Source: Blumeriella jaapii | Taxonomy: Eukaryota > Ascomycota > Leotiomycetes > Helotiales > Drepanopezizaceae | Direction: 5' to 3' | DNA length: 64,000 nucleotides | Assembly (NCBI GenBank): GCA_009599575.1 | Contig: VWND01000076.1 | Span: 868,001-932,000, forward strand | The notes under the pieces: generated by a model | The model's input: only the letters and a program-made list of their open reading frames with translations | Database searches by the model: none | Told to the model about the DNA's origin: nothing | Position numbers and translations under genes: made by a program | Shown: one piece after another, positions 1 through 11,342 of the stretch | Layout: every line of letters starts with the position of its first letter | Numbering within the stretch: the stretch's first letter is position 1

Positions 1-2794
1 AGCCAGGAAGACGTGGTCATGAACCCTACCTACAAACCGAGAGAGCAACGAGTACGTGCTGAAGGTTCCGCCCTCTCCTTCATTGTCACAGTAGAGGATG
101 ATGAGGATATATTTCACCTGGCAGATGAGCAACAGTCCCGAACAGAGTGTCGGGTGGTACTCACCGTGACCATCATCGTGAGAGACCAGATTATGACCGA
201 TAGCACGCCGATGAGGTCTTCGTGGGAGGGCTCGTCGGAGAAAGTAGAAGAGTAGACATAAAGCGGACTGCACATCTCTGTCAATGGCAAAATGAATAGG
301 AGCAAATGGTGTGGGTAGCTACTGACCTAGTGCCGATATCACCATAGATAACCTGTTGATCTGACATCAGATCTTGTCCTGTAGATATCTGGGTGATGCG
401 TCTCTTACACCGATACTCTGATACCTACAGATAGCGAATTTAGCAATTGCCAGAAGAGGAATGTCTCGGGAGAGCGCGAGGATAGCACCATTGGGTACAA
501 GCACTCACGCGAGCCAAAAGACATATCTCCCTCTGAAGACCTGTAACGGTGTCAGATCTGGTGAGCGGGACAAAACATGCTGCGGCCCATACCTGTTTCT
601 TCTTGAAGTCGCCATCTCGCCGGAGTCCCTCTCCATCCTCCACGGTTTTTTCGCGGTCGGTGATTCTTACCCCCCGCCGCTCAACCGAACGAGACCTGGC
701 CTTTCGCAGATCGAGAGAAGGGAGTCCTTCGTCTCTGATGGGATAAACACCACCTGCGAGGGCGCTGCTTGTCTACTGCTCGTTAGCCAGTGCGCCGACC
801 TCTGACTTCGGGGTAGGTGATGTGCAAAAGCCCGACTCCCCATTTCCTCCGCGTCGAACAGCAGAGAGGCAGAATGTCAACTCACCCCCTCAAAGGCTGT
901 CATTGGATGAGCTGCATCGGCAATAGGCACTGCCGCCATGACACGCACAGCCTGGGGGATTCAGAGGTCCCGGAGAGGAACGTATCTTGGACGCAGCTGC
1001 CACGCACGAGGAAAGGCGCTCTAGAAAGGCAGAAGGGGAGAGGCGCTCTAGAAAGAAAGGCAGAAGAGGAATAGCGAGCAACGCAAGTCCACAAACCTTC
1101 CCGTACACCGAACTCATCGCGAGACTATAGAGCGCGTAAAGAGGTCTTAAGCAGAACCCACCTCCGACCGCGCTCCTGAACTTGACAGAAAGCCACCCGT
1201 TGATAGGCGCAAGGAGAGGAACCAGCACCCCCAATCAGAGATGCTCGGATGGTCGAGCTGCAAGCCACTTGAGCTCACAGCCAGACCCGTTCGCACGTGC
1301 AATAGAGAGAGAGAGAGGGCTTACGACTCCGTCGCATCTGCGCGATTTATCTCTTCCGTCGGAGTGCGGGTTGTCCTGGTCGAGTCACAGAGCGAGCTAC
1401 TTGCGTTGCTATCGCTGGCTGAAGCGGCCTGAGCCGATCCATCCCGAGTCCTTGGAGAGGAGAGAAAGTGTCTTGATAGGCGCTTGATAGATGGTGCTAG
1501 CTAGAGTGAGAGGGGATCCGAGGAGCCCGCAGCCGGAAAGGAAAGTACGTCGTCCACTCAGGTGCCCCTGTCGGTACGATGCCGACACCATTCCGGTGGC
1601 GGAATGTGTCGGCTACGCAGCTGGCTTTCATGTGTACCGAAGGATACTCGCTCGTAGGCAACGATCTTGCTAGCCGAAATGGCTGGTATCGCCATGTGTT
1701 TAGACTCGGGTTCAAAGCTCGCAAATTCCAGCTAGCATCAGTGCAAGTGATCTCAAGTACGGCGTTTGGATTAATGGATTTATGCTTTGGATCGGACGGC
1801 TTTCAGGTGATTTGGGCTGATGCTAACCGACCGAATGGGAGTAGAATCTCACAAACAGAGACCTCGAGAAAGAGACCGATGGCGTTGATACGGAGCGTGT
1901 CCCCCGCCCCCCCCCGCCCCCCCCCTTCGTCCGAAGCTTCCCAGCCTACGACCAATTTCAACCACGAAGAATCCCATCGCGACAGCGTCCTCATCGCCAA
2001 GCAGAGAAAACCCATCCAGCACAGACACCTACCGTTCCAAAGAGACCAGTCTTCGCCTGCACCCGATGGCGCCAGGTCGAATCGCAAACCACGACCAGAA
2101 CGGATACAGAACGTAAGAAAGCAGCGACAACGAGGCATGAACGACCACCCCACCCTCTAGAGACCCTGCGAAGCCCCCAGGGAGGGTACGAGAATCGCGC
2201 TGGATTCGGGAAATCCCAATGGCTGAGAAGAGACCGGGTAGTGATTCGAGCCTGCGATGTTTTGATGGCGCTCGCTAAGCGAGGCGGCGAACCTAAAAAG
2301 CAGGAGCGTTTATCCGACGGTGGTGGTGCCCTCTACCAGAGCAACGTCTCCTCTCCTGCTAGATTCTGGGCCCTTTCCACGCTCGGGAGTGGCTCGTGGA
2401 GGATATCTAAGGTAACTAGTTATTAGACAGTTCGCTTGTCTCAGGACTTGTCATTGAAAGGGTTGCAAATTTGTTCGATTTGCGCACTACCTCCTCGTGT
2501 CTCTTTATCGTACCACGTGTGGTTTCCAACTCAGTAATAGGAAAGATGGCTGTATCTCAACATGGGTTGAACAATGCTCGGACTGCGAGTCCGGTAGCGA
2601 GAAGGCACGCTGTCTATGGATACGCCATGGAACTTCAACAAGCGACTACTAGCTAGCGTTATCCGTGGTAAGGATATTCGTGTCCATAAAGCAAAACCGA
2701 AAGCAAGAGGTAGAGAGTGCCTAGCGCCGAACCCTCCGAACGCCAGACCTGAAAACAAAGCCGGGCACTATCTCTGGAGCACTTCCGATAGACC
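1..2794. other. Gene-free or unresolved region
   Basis: No open frame here shows a recognisable domain, a plausible intron chain or fungal protein character. The longest frame (about 1579-2160, +) is Arg/Pro/Ser-rich and reads through a poly-C tract, so I treat it as chance. The stretch holds a C-rich tract near 1900-1925 and scattered purine runs. A real gene cut by the window edge near position 1 cannot be excluded. Confidence 0.5.
1899..1926. repeat. Poly-C tract
   Basis: Runs of C interrupted by single G bases. Simple low-complexity DNA in a region without a supported gene. Confidence 0.8.
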
Positions 2795-4211
2795 TTACTT
2801 CCTTGCGCCACAAACACCACAAATGCCGACATCTCCAGCGTTCAAGTAAACAACACCATTTGCGCAGGTCGAACTCTTGCATCGCCAGACCTCTGCGACT
2901 AGGTTTGGCTTGAGAACGTGGGCGCAGACCATGCACGTCAAGGCTTGCGAGTCGTTGAGCACTGAACAGACCGGGCAGGTACCATCAGCGTAATTTGCCG
3001 TGGGCATCTTAGCCGTGGGTTCCTCGAGTTCCTCTAGCGATTTGTCTGTCGTCAGCAACCGCGTGGGATTCAAAACCTGCCCCGGTTTCGAAGTTTCCGG
3101 TGAAGGTACTGCTGATTTCGGGGCTGGCTTCGGCTTCGTAGCGCCAACAGCACCCTTCGAAAAGCACTGCTGAGAGCTGCCGGGTATGATTTGCAGCTCG
3201 AGCAGTTCCCTCTTCGCATCATCGTCATTGTTGTCCTCGTCTTCGCACACCTTGACCATTCCGCGCCCGTGACTATCCGTGAGTCGCTTGCCATTGATAT
3301 CGAGAGCATCACCGGGCTGCGGCATGATCTGGACCCCATCCTCGTCGCTCTCGGTCTCGCTATCAGTCACCGCATCCTCGTCTTTGGTCTGCAGCTCCTC
3401 CTTCTCGACCTCCAACCGTGCCAGTGCAGCAGCAGCCCGCAACTCCCTCCCCCTCAGGCTGCTAGCGACCGTCGGTCTCTGCAATGGCTTCTTCCCGTTC
3501 CACTTCTCCAGCTTCGCCTTGACCTCGTCATCCGCGCCCAGCGCTACCCCATCAAGGCCGAACTTCTTCCTGACTCTCCTCTCCTGCCGTTCCTTGTGCG
3601 AGATCTTCGGCTTGGCCTTCCTCTTCCTCCCGCCTCGCGTCCGAAAGGTACCACCACACATATGCTCTGGCAGCGTCTCCCCCTCTTCCAGGGTCTCGCG
3701 CTGAAAGGCTCCGTTGTCCAGGAGCACTCCCCTGCCCCACAGGCCTTCCCCGACGTAGCCCTTTTCCCAGAGCGCTCGCATCTCGGCGGAGAACAGGTTG
3801 CGCACTGCCCAGAAGGCCTTGGAGTGGTTCATCTGCTTGTTGTGGGCCAGCTCGTGCATCATGACCATCTGGACGAAGCGGAAGGGGAGCCAGTGGCCTG
3901 TCGAGGGGGATCTCAGGACGAGCTGTATGACCTCGCCATTGTTGAAATTGCGCCCTGTCCACTGTCAGCTAGTCATTCATGGGCAGGCAGCGTGGAGGTT
4001 TCTTACCCCAGAACTCGCGATTCGGCTCGTACTCCTCCAGAGAAGCGACTGCCAGGTGGTGCGTGTTCATGATCGGGAGGCATTGCGCTGCTATGCGTTC
4101 GAGATAGTCCTTGGAGGTCTTCTCGTCCGGGCCTGGGAGTGGCTTGATGAAGACGATGTTCTTATTGGGATGCGATTGCCTGGCATTTATCCTCTCCCAG
4201 CCCAACGGCAT
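2795..4211 (-). CDS. WLM-domain metalloprotease, Wss1/SPRTN-like
   Basis: Two exons, 4211-4007 and 3954-2795, joined across a 52-nt GT-AG intron, give about 454 aa. The start reads MPLGWERIN, the usual beginning of this fungal family. The zinc-protease motif HELAHNKQMNH (HExxH plus a third His; H102, H106, H112) lies right after the splice, which confirms the join. A basic middle and an acidic linker follow, then two RanBP2-like Cys4 zinc fingers at the C-terminus (CPVC...CMVC and CKSSTC...CGVC). Known members (yeast Wss1) cleave DNA-protein crosslinks and SUMO-linked substrates in the nucleus. Activity of this protein is inferred from the intact motif. The gene is head-to-head with the DUF1857 gene. 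Confidence 0.9.
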
Positions 4212-4556
4212 TGCGAGAGGCCGTGTTGTGGAACGAAAAGTCGTCGATGGGTGGGTAGGTAGGTATGTAGAGTCGCTGTAGTGTGGGGTACAGGGCTTGG
4301 ATGAACAGTACAGTACAGTACTGTGTGTTTACACGGAACCAACGTGCTGAAGAACATCACGTCGTCACGCCCTGACATGATATATGCTCGGGTACAGTAT
4401 GCACAGTACAGTACTGTACAGTAGGCAGATAACCAACTAATTGTAAGCTGACATGCAGCACATCTCAACAAGTGCAAGCAAGCAAGCATGCCATCTCGCC
4501 TTTCTTCTGATCCAACAACCATCCATTTCCAGTCTCAAGACCAAGCCAAAAAAAAC
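4212..4556. promoter_or_regulatory. Divergent intergenic region, protease/DUF1857
   Basis: 345 bp between two divergent start codons, so it should hold both promoters. It contains two clusters of the GTAC-type palindrome (about 4303-4324 and 4392-4424). No TATA box was picked out with confidence. Confidence 0.5.
4303..4424. repeat. GTAC palindrome cluster
   Basis: Two runs of overlapping ACAGTACAGTACTGT-type sequence about 70 bp apart. The same motif recurs in many other gaps of this window. Confidence 0.75.
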
Positions 4557-5212
4557 ATGGCCCCATCAACAACAAACAACGTCGTCGCCGTGACATGTCC
4601 CGTCAACCCCGCCGGCGCCCAACCCGTGCTCACACGCTCCCAGGTCTGGAGCATGCTGCAGCACAAAATCCGGTCGCCGAAACCTACGTTCCGCAAGCCA
4701 TTGCATCCACCCGCGTGCTGTCGAGGACGACCGACGCGTCGACGGGCAACGAGGTCACGGTCCGCGAAGTCACGTTCCGCGAGAGACCGACGGTGCTCAA
4801 GGAGGTGTGTACGGCGTTCCCGGACGTCAAGGTGGACTTTGTGCTGCCGGATGGGAGCCATATCAGCAACATCATTGTAAGCCGCGCCAGTCAGGGAGTC
4901 TAGCAAAACCTCCCTTGTTTGTAGAGTGTTTCATTCTTCGTCTCGTATCTAGGCGTGGTCTGGCGACGTGCTTTGCCTAGCTGGACTGTTGATTTCGCCT
5001 TACTGACTCAACCTGTGTCCGGGAAGAGTGAGGGCTTAGAGGGAGAACTGTACTTGACATACGTCTTTGAGTGGAGACATCCTCACATGGAAGGAAAAGA
5101 GCTGGAGGCAGCGAAGGAGAGGGAGAGGAAGATGGCTGAGACGGCCGTTCCGGGGTCGGTTGAAGCCATGAGGCGCTTGGTGAGAAAGGGGATAGATACA
5201 TTGAAGGCTTGA
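4557..5212 (+). pseudogene. DUF1857 (SRPBCC-fold) protein, frame-broken
   Basis: ATG at 4557 opens a frame (VNPAGAQPVLTRSQVW, then QHKIRS) that matches the start of fungal DUF1857 proteins. The conserved continuation AETYVPQAI lies in another frame from about 4675, with no GT-AG intron between. The second part continues through EVTFRERPTVLKEVC and VDFVLPDGSHISN to 4876. A GT-AG intron (best fit 4877-5041, 165 nt; two shorter introns are possible) leads in frame to GELYLTYVFEWRHP and a stop at 5212. Coding length is one base short of a multiple of three, so one base appears missing near 4674. Everything else looks conserved, so this is either a recent inactivating deletion or a base-call error. 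DUF1857 proteins have a START/Bet v 1-like fold. Their function is not established. Confidence 0.7.
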
Positions 5213-5601
5213 GATGTGAACGAGACTAGGCCTTGAGCTGGAATCGAGAATGGCTGGCTAGCGCTACATAATTGGTAATCGTTGGCTCTCAGCAAAGTCG
5301 GTACGAAGGAGAGGTAATGGCGAGGAAATGAAATAATCAATGACACGCGGTCTCGTTCAACATCTGAGCAATCAGAGGATATTAAAGGTTGCCGAAAGTC
5401 GAACAACATAACAGTTCAAGATTGTCCCAAGATTTTCCGTATCTGTTTCTCGTAAAGACATGGTAGTCTGTCTGTCTGTCTAGAAACCGAAGAGAGCCTA
5501 TCGATCTAAATCCTTCTTCTTCTGGAGAAAGATGCCTCCCCCGAAGATGCATCTAGATCCAAACAGCTCCCAATACGCCCACACCCCGAGTAGACCTGTA
5601 T
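5213..5601. other. Convergent gap, DUF1857/VPS71
   Basis: 389 bp between two converging genes, expected to hold both 3' ends. Nothing else seen apart from a short TCTG repeat near 5468-5482. Confidence 0.5.
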
Positions 5602-6566
5602 TCAAGCTCCATACCTAGTAAAGCAGTCCAGGTGATGTTGGGTCAAGCATTCCAGAGCACACACCTTTCCCCCACACCTCATACACTTGACCCTCCCCCA
5701 ATAGCCGCAAACCTCACAAAACTGCCTGACAGGCTTCCTCATATCCTCTTCCACCCACGCCCCCCTCGCCTCGTTATAAGTAAGCGGCGGGGCAGCCAAG
5801 AGCTTCTCTATCTCCGCTTGTGAAGGGATCGGCGGAATCCTCGACACGAGCAGCATGTCCGTATCTCCGGGGTGGGGGGTGGGTGGTTCTATGTTGCCTT
5901 CGGCGAGGACGGGGACGTCTGGCATAGGCGTGTTCACCATGCCAGGCTCGACTTTGACAGCTGCTGCCGCGGAGCTCGCGGTGGAGACGTGCCGCAGGGG
6001 AGTGGGCGTCGCGACAGCCTTGGGGTCTTTCTTCTTATGCGAACGGGTCCCTTTGCTGGTGAGGTGAGCGAAGGTGCCTGCTGCTGCTCGTGGGATGGGC
6101 GCCGCGGGTGTGGAGGCTTCCGGCGGAGGGAGACTGGAGGAGTTATGGGCGAGGGCTTCGAAGTCCGAAAGATGGTTGGCGAACGTCTTTTGAGACTGGA
6201 GAATCTTGCGCACGCCCGAGGTGACTTTGCCATGGCTCACTGTCTCGCACTCATCAGTGGTGTGCTCCGCAGATGTTGGTAGCGACAGAAAGTCCCACCT
6301 CGACCAGCGTTGTCCCGATGTCGTGTAGGCACCGGGATCGCTACATCTCTGTAATTCTCGCGATCGAGGGCAGCAAGATCACGGAGGACCTTAGCATCTT
6401 GCCTCGCAGTTGTCTCGTGGCTGCTGGCGACGTTCTGGTTGCGCGCGCGTTTTCGAGAAGGCTGCAAGGCTGTGACGGAAGCTGTGACTCCAGTATCTGG
6501 TACGTAGGACCAGCCCGGCGCGTTGACCTTAGAGTGTGCGACCTCTCTGACGCCGAAATTGATCAT
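5602..6566 (-). CDS. VPS71: HIT zinc-finger protein Vps71 (ZNHIT1-like)
   Basis: Two exons, 6566-6299 and 6239-5602, with a 59-nt intron give about 301 aa. The N-terminus MINFGVREVA, the segment ALDRENYRDV, and the post-intron segment GKVTSGVRKILQSQKTFANH form the conserved head of the family. A Pro/Ala/Ser-rich linker follows, and a C-terminal HIT zinc finger carries paired Cys/His ligands (FCEVCG, CMRC, CALEC, QHHLDC). In yeast Vps71/Swc6 is a subunit of the SWR1 complex that places histone H2A.Z in nucleosomes. The same nuclear role is inferred here. The spliced frame is intact. Confidence 0.9.
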
Positions 6567-6901
6567 AATGTCATGAAGTCATGTCTGATTTTGCGTTGTG
6601 GAGGGGAAATTCTAAACACAATGGGGACGAAACCGACCGTGTCGGCGAGGCTACAGCTCGGCAACCTCAACCGGCCTTCGGAAGTGGCGCAAGATGGACA
6701 GAGGAGAGAATTTCTATCGTTTCCATCTGCGACACTTTGCTGCGTGGTACTGTATCTCACTACGCTCAGAGCGACAGAGCAGTAACATCGAGAGAACTGT
6801 TGTACAATCTGCTTGAGACCCTTCCCCTGCCGCAATCGTGACCCAGATTCAACGAGCATAACCTTCCATTATGTCACATAGCTTGCCCCGATGCCTCCCA
6901 T
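6567..6901. other. Gap upstream of VPS71
   Basis: 335 bp between the VPS71 start and the end of the next minus-strand gene. It should hold the VPS71 promoter. No further feature identified. Confidence 0.4.
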
Positions 6902-7428
6902 TCATTTCTTCTTTTTCTCCAACTCGATAATCTTCTCCTCAAGTGTCTGCACATACGTGTGCACTCTTTGCACGCTGGCTTGCAGGCTCTGTTTTATATT
7001 CGTCAGCCTATGCCAACATCTCATGCACTTTGTATAGATGCCCACCAGTGCCCTTGCGGCACTGCCGGCGGTAGGAAATGGACAGAGTAGCTGTGGGGGA
7101 CGCACGTAGATATCTTCAGTCAAGAGAGAGTTCGAGACCTTGTACTCGTCCAGAACATAGTAGTAGACTCCCGCTCCAGCTAGTGTCGACCCAAGCAGGA
7201 ATCCAAAGAGCCTAGATAGAACAATCACATTAGCAAAGGGTCTAAGATCTGGCAGAACCCGATCCCGGACGGAGACAGTAGAGAAACTGACCCTCCTCTG
7301 AACGCGCCGACCGGCTTCCGTACTGGTAGAGGCGTGGCATCTGCGAATCTGCGGGCAGAGGTTTGAAAGCTTCGTGTTGAGCGGGAGGGGAGCTGGCGCA
7401 TGGTCAATCTGAGGATGAGCGAAGCCAT
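6902..7428 (-). CDS. Small predicted mitochondrial membrane protein
   Basis: Three exons (7428-7292, 7211-7106, 6988-6902) separated by introns of 80 and 117 nt encode about 109 aa. All joints are phase-consistent. The N-terminus is rich in Arg, Ser and Thr with no acidic residues (MASLILRLTMRQLPSRSTRSF), like a mitochondrial presequence. A Gly-rich hydrophobic segment (LFGFLLGSTLAGAGVYYYV) forms one membrane span. The C-terminus (SLQASVQRVHTYVQTLEEKI) is a heptad-like coiled coil ending in Lys. I do not recognise a named family. The layout suggests an inner-membrane anchored coiled-coil protein, and its function is unknown. Confidence 0.75.
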
Positions 7429-7865
7429 TATGCTTGTTAACTCTTGGTGTGTTCAGAAGGTGGGATCGTGCTCGATTGTTGGGGAAAAGACTTCTTTGGC
7501 GTACAGCCTCGCGCGCTTGTTGTTGTGAGGCTTCTCGTTTGTAGAGCAGCTCGGGAAGCTTTTCCCGGATCATGGGCCAGGTCCGGAACAAAAGAAATCC
7601 GAATTCAGTCACGAAAATAGAGAATATGCACTTGAGCATGTTTCCAAATCACCTACTATCAGCTTCATACCGTCACTTTCATTTCATCTCTTGAGGCCGC
7701 ACGCCACGTGGCAGATTTGATTCAACGTGTTCAGAAGCTTCCCTCGGCAAACTAGCTATCAATCAGGTATACCCAAAACTAAACAGCCCCTTCGTGTTCC
7801 TTTTTCCGCCTTGAGATGAGAAGCCATGCAGATGATCAAAAAAGCTTTACTCCAACTGCAACCCT
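7429..7865. other. Gap between small mitochondrial gene and PDI
   Basis: 437 bp with the promoter of the small mitochondrial gene and the 3' end of the PDI gene. No other feature seen. Confidence 0.4.
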
Positions 7866-9640
7866 CTACAACTCATCGTGTTCCTCAGAGGCCTCGTCCG
7901 CCGCCTCAGTTGCAGCAGGAGCTTGCTCAGCCATCTCATCAGCATCTGGCTCCTGAGCCTCGGGTGCCTCTCCCTCGTAGCTAACCTCAACGCCGTGCTT
8001 GCCACTCTCCTTGACGAACTTGATGAGATCCTCGACGGTACGGGCTCCCTCGTACGTGACCGGGTTCTTCTTGTCACCAGCCTTGTAGAGCTTGATAGTA
8101 GGGAAGCCCTGAATCTCATCGGGAACATCGTTGGCAGTAGCATCAACCTTGGCGATAGTCACCTTGTCCTTGAAGCCGCCATCGATGTACAGCTGGCCGA
8201 GAATGTCATACTTGGGGGCAAGAGCCTTGCAGTGACCACACCACGGGGCGTAGAACTCAATCAAGACATCCTTGTCGTCCTCAAGAACGATTTCGTCGTA
8301 GTTGTGGGCAACGACGATAGTAACTGGACCATCTTGTGTCTCTGGGACGGGTTCAGACTTGATGCTTGGCTCAATCTTGCCAGCAACGAAGTCACTGACG
8401 AATGCGCCAATTTTCTCGGCGGTAAGCTCATCCTCGTGGAGGAATGGAAATTTCTTGTTATTGGCGACGTCCTGAATGGCAAAAGAAGGGAAGGAATCGG
8501 CCTTGAGGTTCAAGTTGCCAGCGTGCGCACCAAATTGCTTAGCGTCAATAGTCGCAAAGTTGATCTTGCCACGGTGAAGTTCAGCGACGTCCTTGAGGGA
8601 TTTGGCAAGGGTGGTTCGCTCTTCTTCGGTCTCGGCGAAGATGTATGCCAAAGGAATTTTAGCAGACATGTAGCCAGCATAGGTCTCTGGTCCAACTTCT
8701 CCAACCAACGGAGTGGATGCCGTAGTGGCGAACTTCTCAATGGCCTCCGAGTCAAAGGTCTCGGTGAAGATAGTCTTGCCCTCGTCAAAAGACTTGTAGA
8801 GAACGACAGCTGGGGCAGTGACACCCTCAGCCTTGGCAACCTCGGCGTCATGGACGGCACCGAAGAGGAACGTGTTACGGAGCTTGTCGGCGACGGCGGT
8901 GAAGGTCGTGTTGGATTTCTTGTCGTCAGCGCCGATGTATGCGACCAAGACCACCTTGTCAGCAGTCTTGAAGTCCTCCAGGGTCTCCTGGTTCAAAATC
9001 GAAACGGCTGGCAGGGATTGCTTGGTCATGTACGAAATGATACTTTCAGAGCACACGTTAGTCTCTCTAAGAAGGTGTTTGCGGGTCGGAATTGACATAC
9101 GCTTGGGATTTTCGTGCGCCCTCGTAGGGGACCGGGTTTTCTGGGCCTCGGAAAACTTTCAAGGTGGGATATCCCTCAACACCAAAGGTCTTGCACAAGT
9201 CGGCGTGCTCGGTGCAGTCGACCTTGGCCAACTTGATGTTCTTCTCCTTCAGGGCTGTGGCGGCATCCTCGTACTCTGGCGCCAGAGCTTTGCAATGGCC
9301 ACTGTGACGGGAGTTAGTAAACCCTTTTTGAACAGGCGTTTTTGCTTCTTCTCGAATAGACGTACCACCATGGCTGAATTAGAGAGGGCAAGATTAGCAA
9401 AGTCAACAGGTTCGCAGGGGGCAACGAGCACATACTGCATAGACTAGGCACACGGTAAATGTTAGCTGCTGATCAAACATGGCAATGCACCGAGGCTGAG
9501 GAGAACCTACATTCTGCGAGGACCAGCTCGTTTTCCTTAACGTAATCTGTGAAGGTGTCCTCCGTGAGGGCCTCCACATCGGACGCTGATGCGACCGCAG
9601 CCAGCCCAAGGGCCAGGGCCAGAGTGGTGAATGTGCGCAT
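7866..9640 (-). CDS. PDI1: Protein disulfide isomerase
   Basis: Five exons: 9640-9511, 9443-9436, 9373-9366, 9301-9101 and 9042-7866, joined by introns of 67, 62, 64 and 58 nt. They encode about 507 aa with every phase consistent. Residues 1-20 are a signal peptide (MRTFTTLALALGLAAVASAS). The first thioredoxin domain has WCGHC at C49-C52 and the last has WCGHC at C384-C387. Two redox-inactive thioredoxin-like domains lie between, and an acidic tail ends in HDEL for ER retrieval. It forms and shuffles disulfides in secretory proteins in the ER lumen. Exons 2 and 3 are only 8 nt each, and the first active-site Cys codon is split by an intron (TG|T). The acceptor before exon 5 is AAG, weaker than the usual CAG or TAG. 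Confidence 0.97.
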
Positions 9641-10205
9641 GTCGACTGCGTGAGGGGGTCGTAGATAGGTCGGTAGTAGTCGCCTTGTACCTGACGGCGC
9701 GTTAGCTAGGTAGGTAGGTAAGCGACGCGACGAAGACCGCAGCTATTCGGGCCCAGGGGAGAGTGATCGCTTCTTACTTGTGTATGTCTGGAGTGAACCG
9801 GCAAGAGACTGGTTTCGGTGGTCAAGCAAATCCAGAGGAAGAGGGGCGGAGTTGTCGAGAATGAAGAGAATTGATCGAGGAGAAAAAGTGAGGAAGGGAG
9901 GGGGCCGGGGGGAGAAGAGGCAAAGGTGTACTTATCGAGGAGCGGCCGCACTAAGACAATTGACCACGATTCACTTTCTCTCGCCTGTGTGCTGACAGAG
10001 CAACAGGCAACGGGCAACCGTGTCTTCAGGAAGGCTCGGAAAACTTTGTACCGCACCGCACTGTACATCGTACATCGCACTCCGTACGCAACCATGCGAG
10101 CTTATAAAGCGGGCGCTCACTCGGCGCTCGACTGCTCGCGCTGCAGGACCGGGAGATGAAGCCGGGATCTTGGCCCTTGGCAAGTAATGCCAACCGATCG
10201 ATGAC

Positions 10206-10345
10206 TCCGTCCTCTTCCTGTACTTACTGTGTACAGCATCTATACAGTACGTACCGAATAGTACTGTACTATGTATAGTATATATTGCTAGTATAGTATA
10301 GTACGCTACTGTACTGTACACACATACTGTCCTGTCCTGTACGGC
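10206..10345. repeat. GTAC/TAGTA palindrome cluster
   Basis: Dense overlapping copies of TGTACAGT, AGTACTGTAC and TATAGTATA. It is the densest of the GTAC clusters in the window and lies in the PDI/hypothetical divergent region. Confidence 0.75.
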
Positions 10346-11084
10346 CCGTCACCTGCACCCGAGTCCGAGTCGCGAGGAAGCGGTTGGAATCGACGCGGGC
10401 TCTTCTGGCTCGGGGTGAAGCGCAACATCAGCACGTCGAGTTGCGAGGCTTTGCCAGCTTTGGTCCCAAGCTTACCACGTCGAGAGACTGCTCTGCCCTC
10501 ACTGCTCTGCTCTCATTGCTGCATTCGACAGTCGCGCTTGCATCCAGCTCTTTCTTGCGTGCCTCCACGCCGGATGGAGAGCACAGTTAGTTGGTGGTCA
10601 GCCCTATCTACATAGGTAGGTACAGTACAATCTGAAGCTCGTGCAAGGTCTCCTCCATGTCTTTTCTTGTTCCGCACACTCATTCGCTTCATTTCGCAAC
10701 CTCATCAGGGCAGAAGATGTCTGTCCTCAGCTCTTCCCAGACCCCAAGTCGGCGAGAGCACTGCAGGACAATCCCACCTCGCTAAAACGGCCGTCCGGAG
10801 CTGAGCTCACGCCTGCCCTCCACTTGAGCTGCTCGAGCACAGCTGGCCCGCATTGTACAGTACCAGGGGAAAATATGCCTTGGAGAGTAGCGACGCGAAT
10901 GAAATGCTCCTGTACCGGACGCCGCGATGTTGGTCGTGAAGGTCGTGGATGCCGGATCTGGAAGCCACCAAGGGCGCACAGGCGCGACTTCCTCATTGGG
11001 AGGAGCAGGCCCAACCACCTATCACCATCGCCCTCGCGTCTCCCCCTCACGAGCCTCGCTAGCGACCTTTCTTTTGACTCTCCC

Positions 11085-11150
11085 GTCTCCCGTCTCCCAT
11101 CTCTCATCTCCCATCTCCCATCTCCCGTCTCCCATCACCCATCTGCATCC
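11085..11150. repeat. TCTCCCATC minisatellite
   Basis: Seven or so tandem copies of a 7-8 bp pyrimidine-rich unit (TCTCCCG/TCTCCCA). Likely in the 5' leader or promoter of the gene at 11343. Confidence 0.75.
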
Positions 11151-11342
11151 AGGATTTCCCGGTGGATGTCTTTGCCAACCTTTCCATTCCATCGCCACAT
11201 TCTACCGATTCCTGGGTCGTGGTGCGCCATGGCTGGGGATCTCTGATCGGCGCATGCACTTGGTCTCTGCCTTGTCTCCTCCTCGGCCTCGCTTCTCCCA
11301 CATTCACGCCGTATCAGCGAGCATCGGCGGGCATTGCTCACG

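Larger units (their letters stand above)
9641..11342. promoter_or_regulatory. Long divergent intergenic region, PDI/hypothetical
   Basis: 1.7 kb between the PDI start (-) and the next start on +. It holds a GGTA repeat (about 9708-9720), a long GTAC/TAGTA palindrome cluster (about 10206-10345) and a pyrimidine-rich minisatellite (about 11085-11150). Frames in it lack protein character. It probably carries two promoters and a long 5' leader for the downstream gene. Confidence 0.5.

Noticed and set aside
1579..2160. 193-codon plus-strand frame
   Set aside because: Reads through poly-C; shuffled composition; no introns or domain.
3191..4072. 293-codon plus-strand frame opposite the metalloprotease
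   Set aside because: Antisense shadow. The minus strand has the HExxH motif and zinc fingers.
7878..9095. 405-codon plus-strand frame opposite PDI
   Set aside because: Antisense shadow of the PDI exon; its length reflects codon bias of the real gene.
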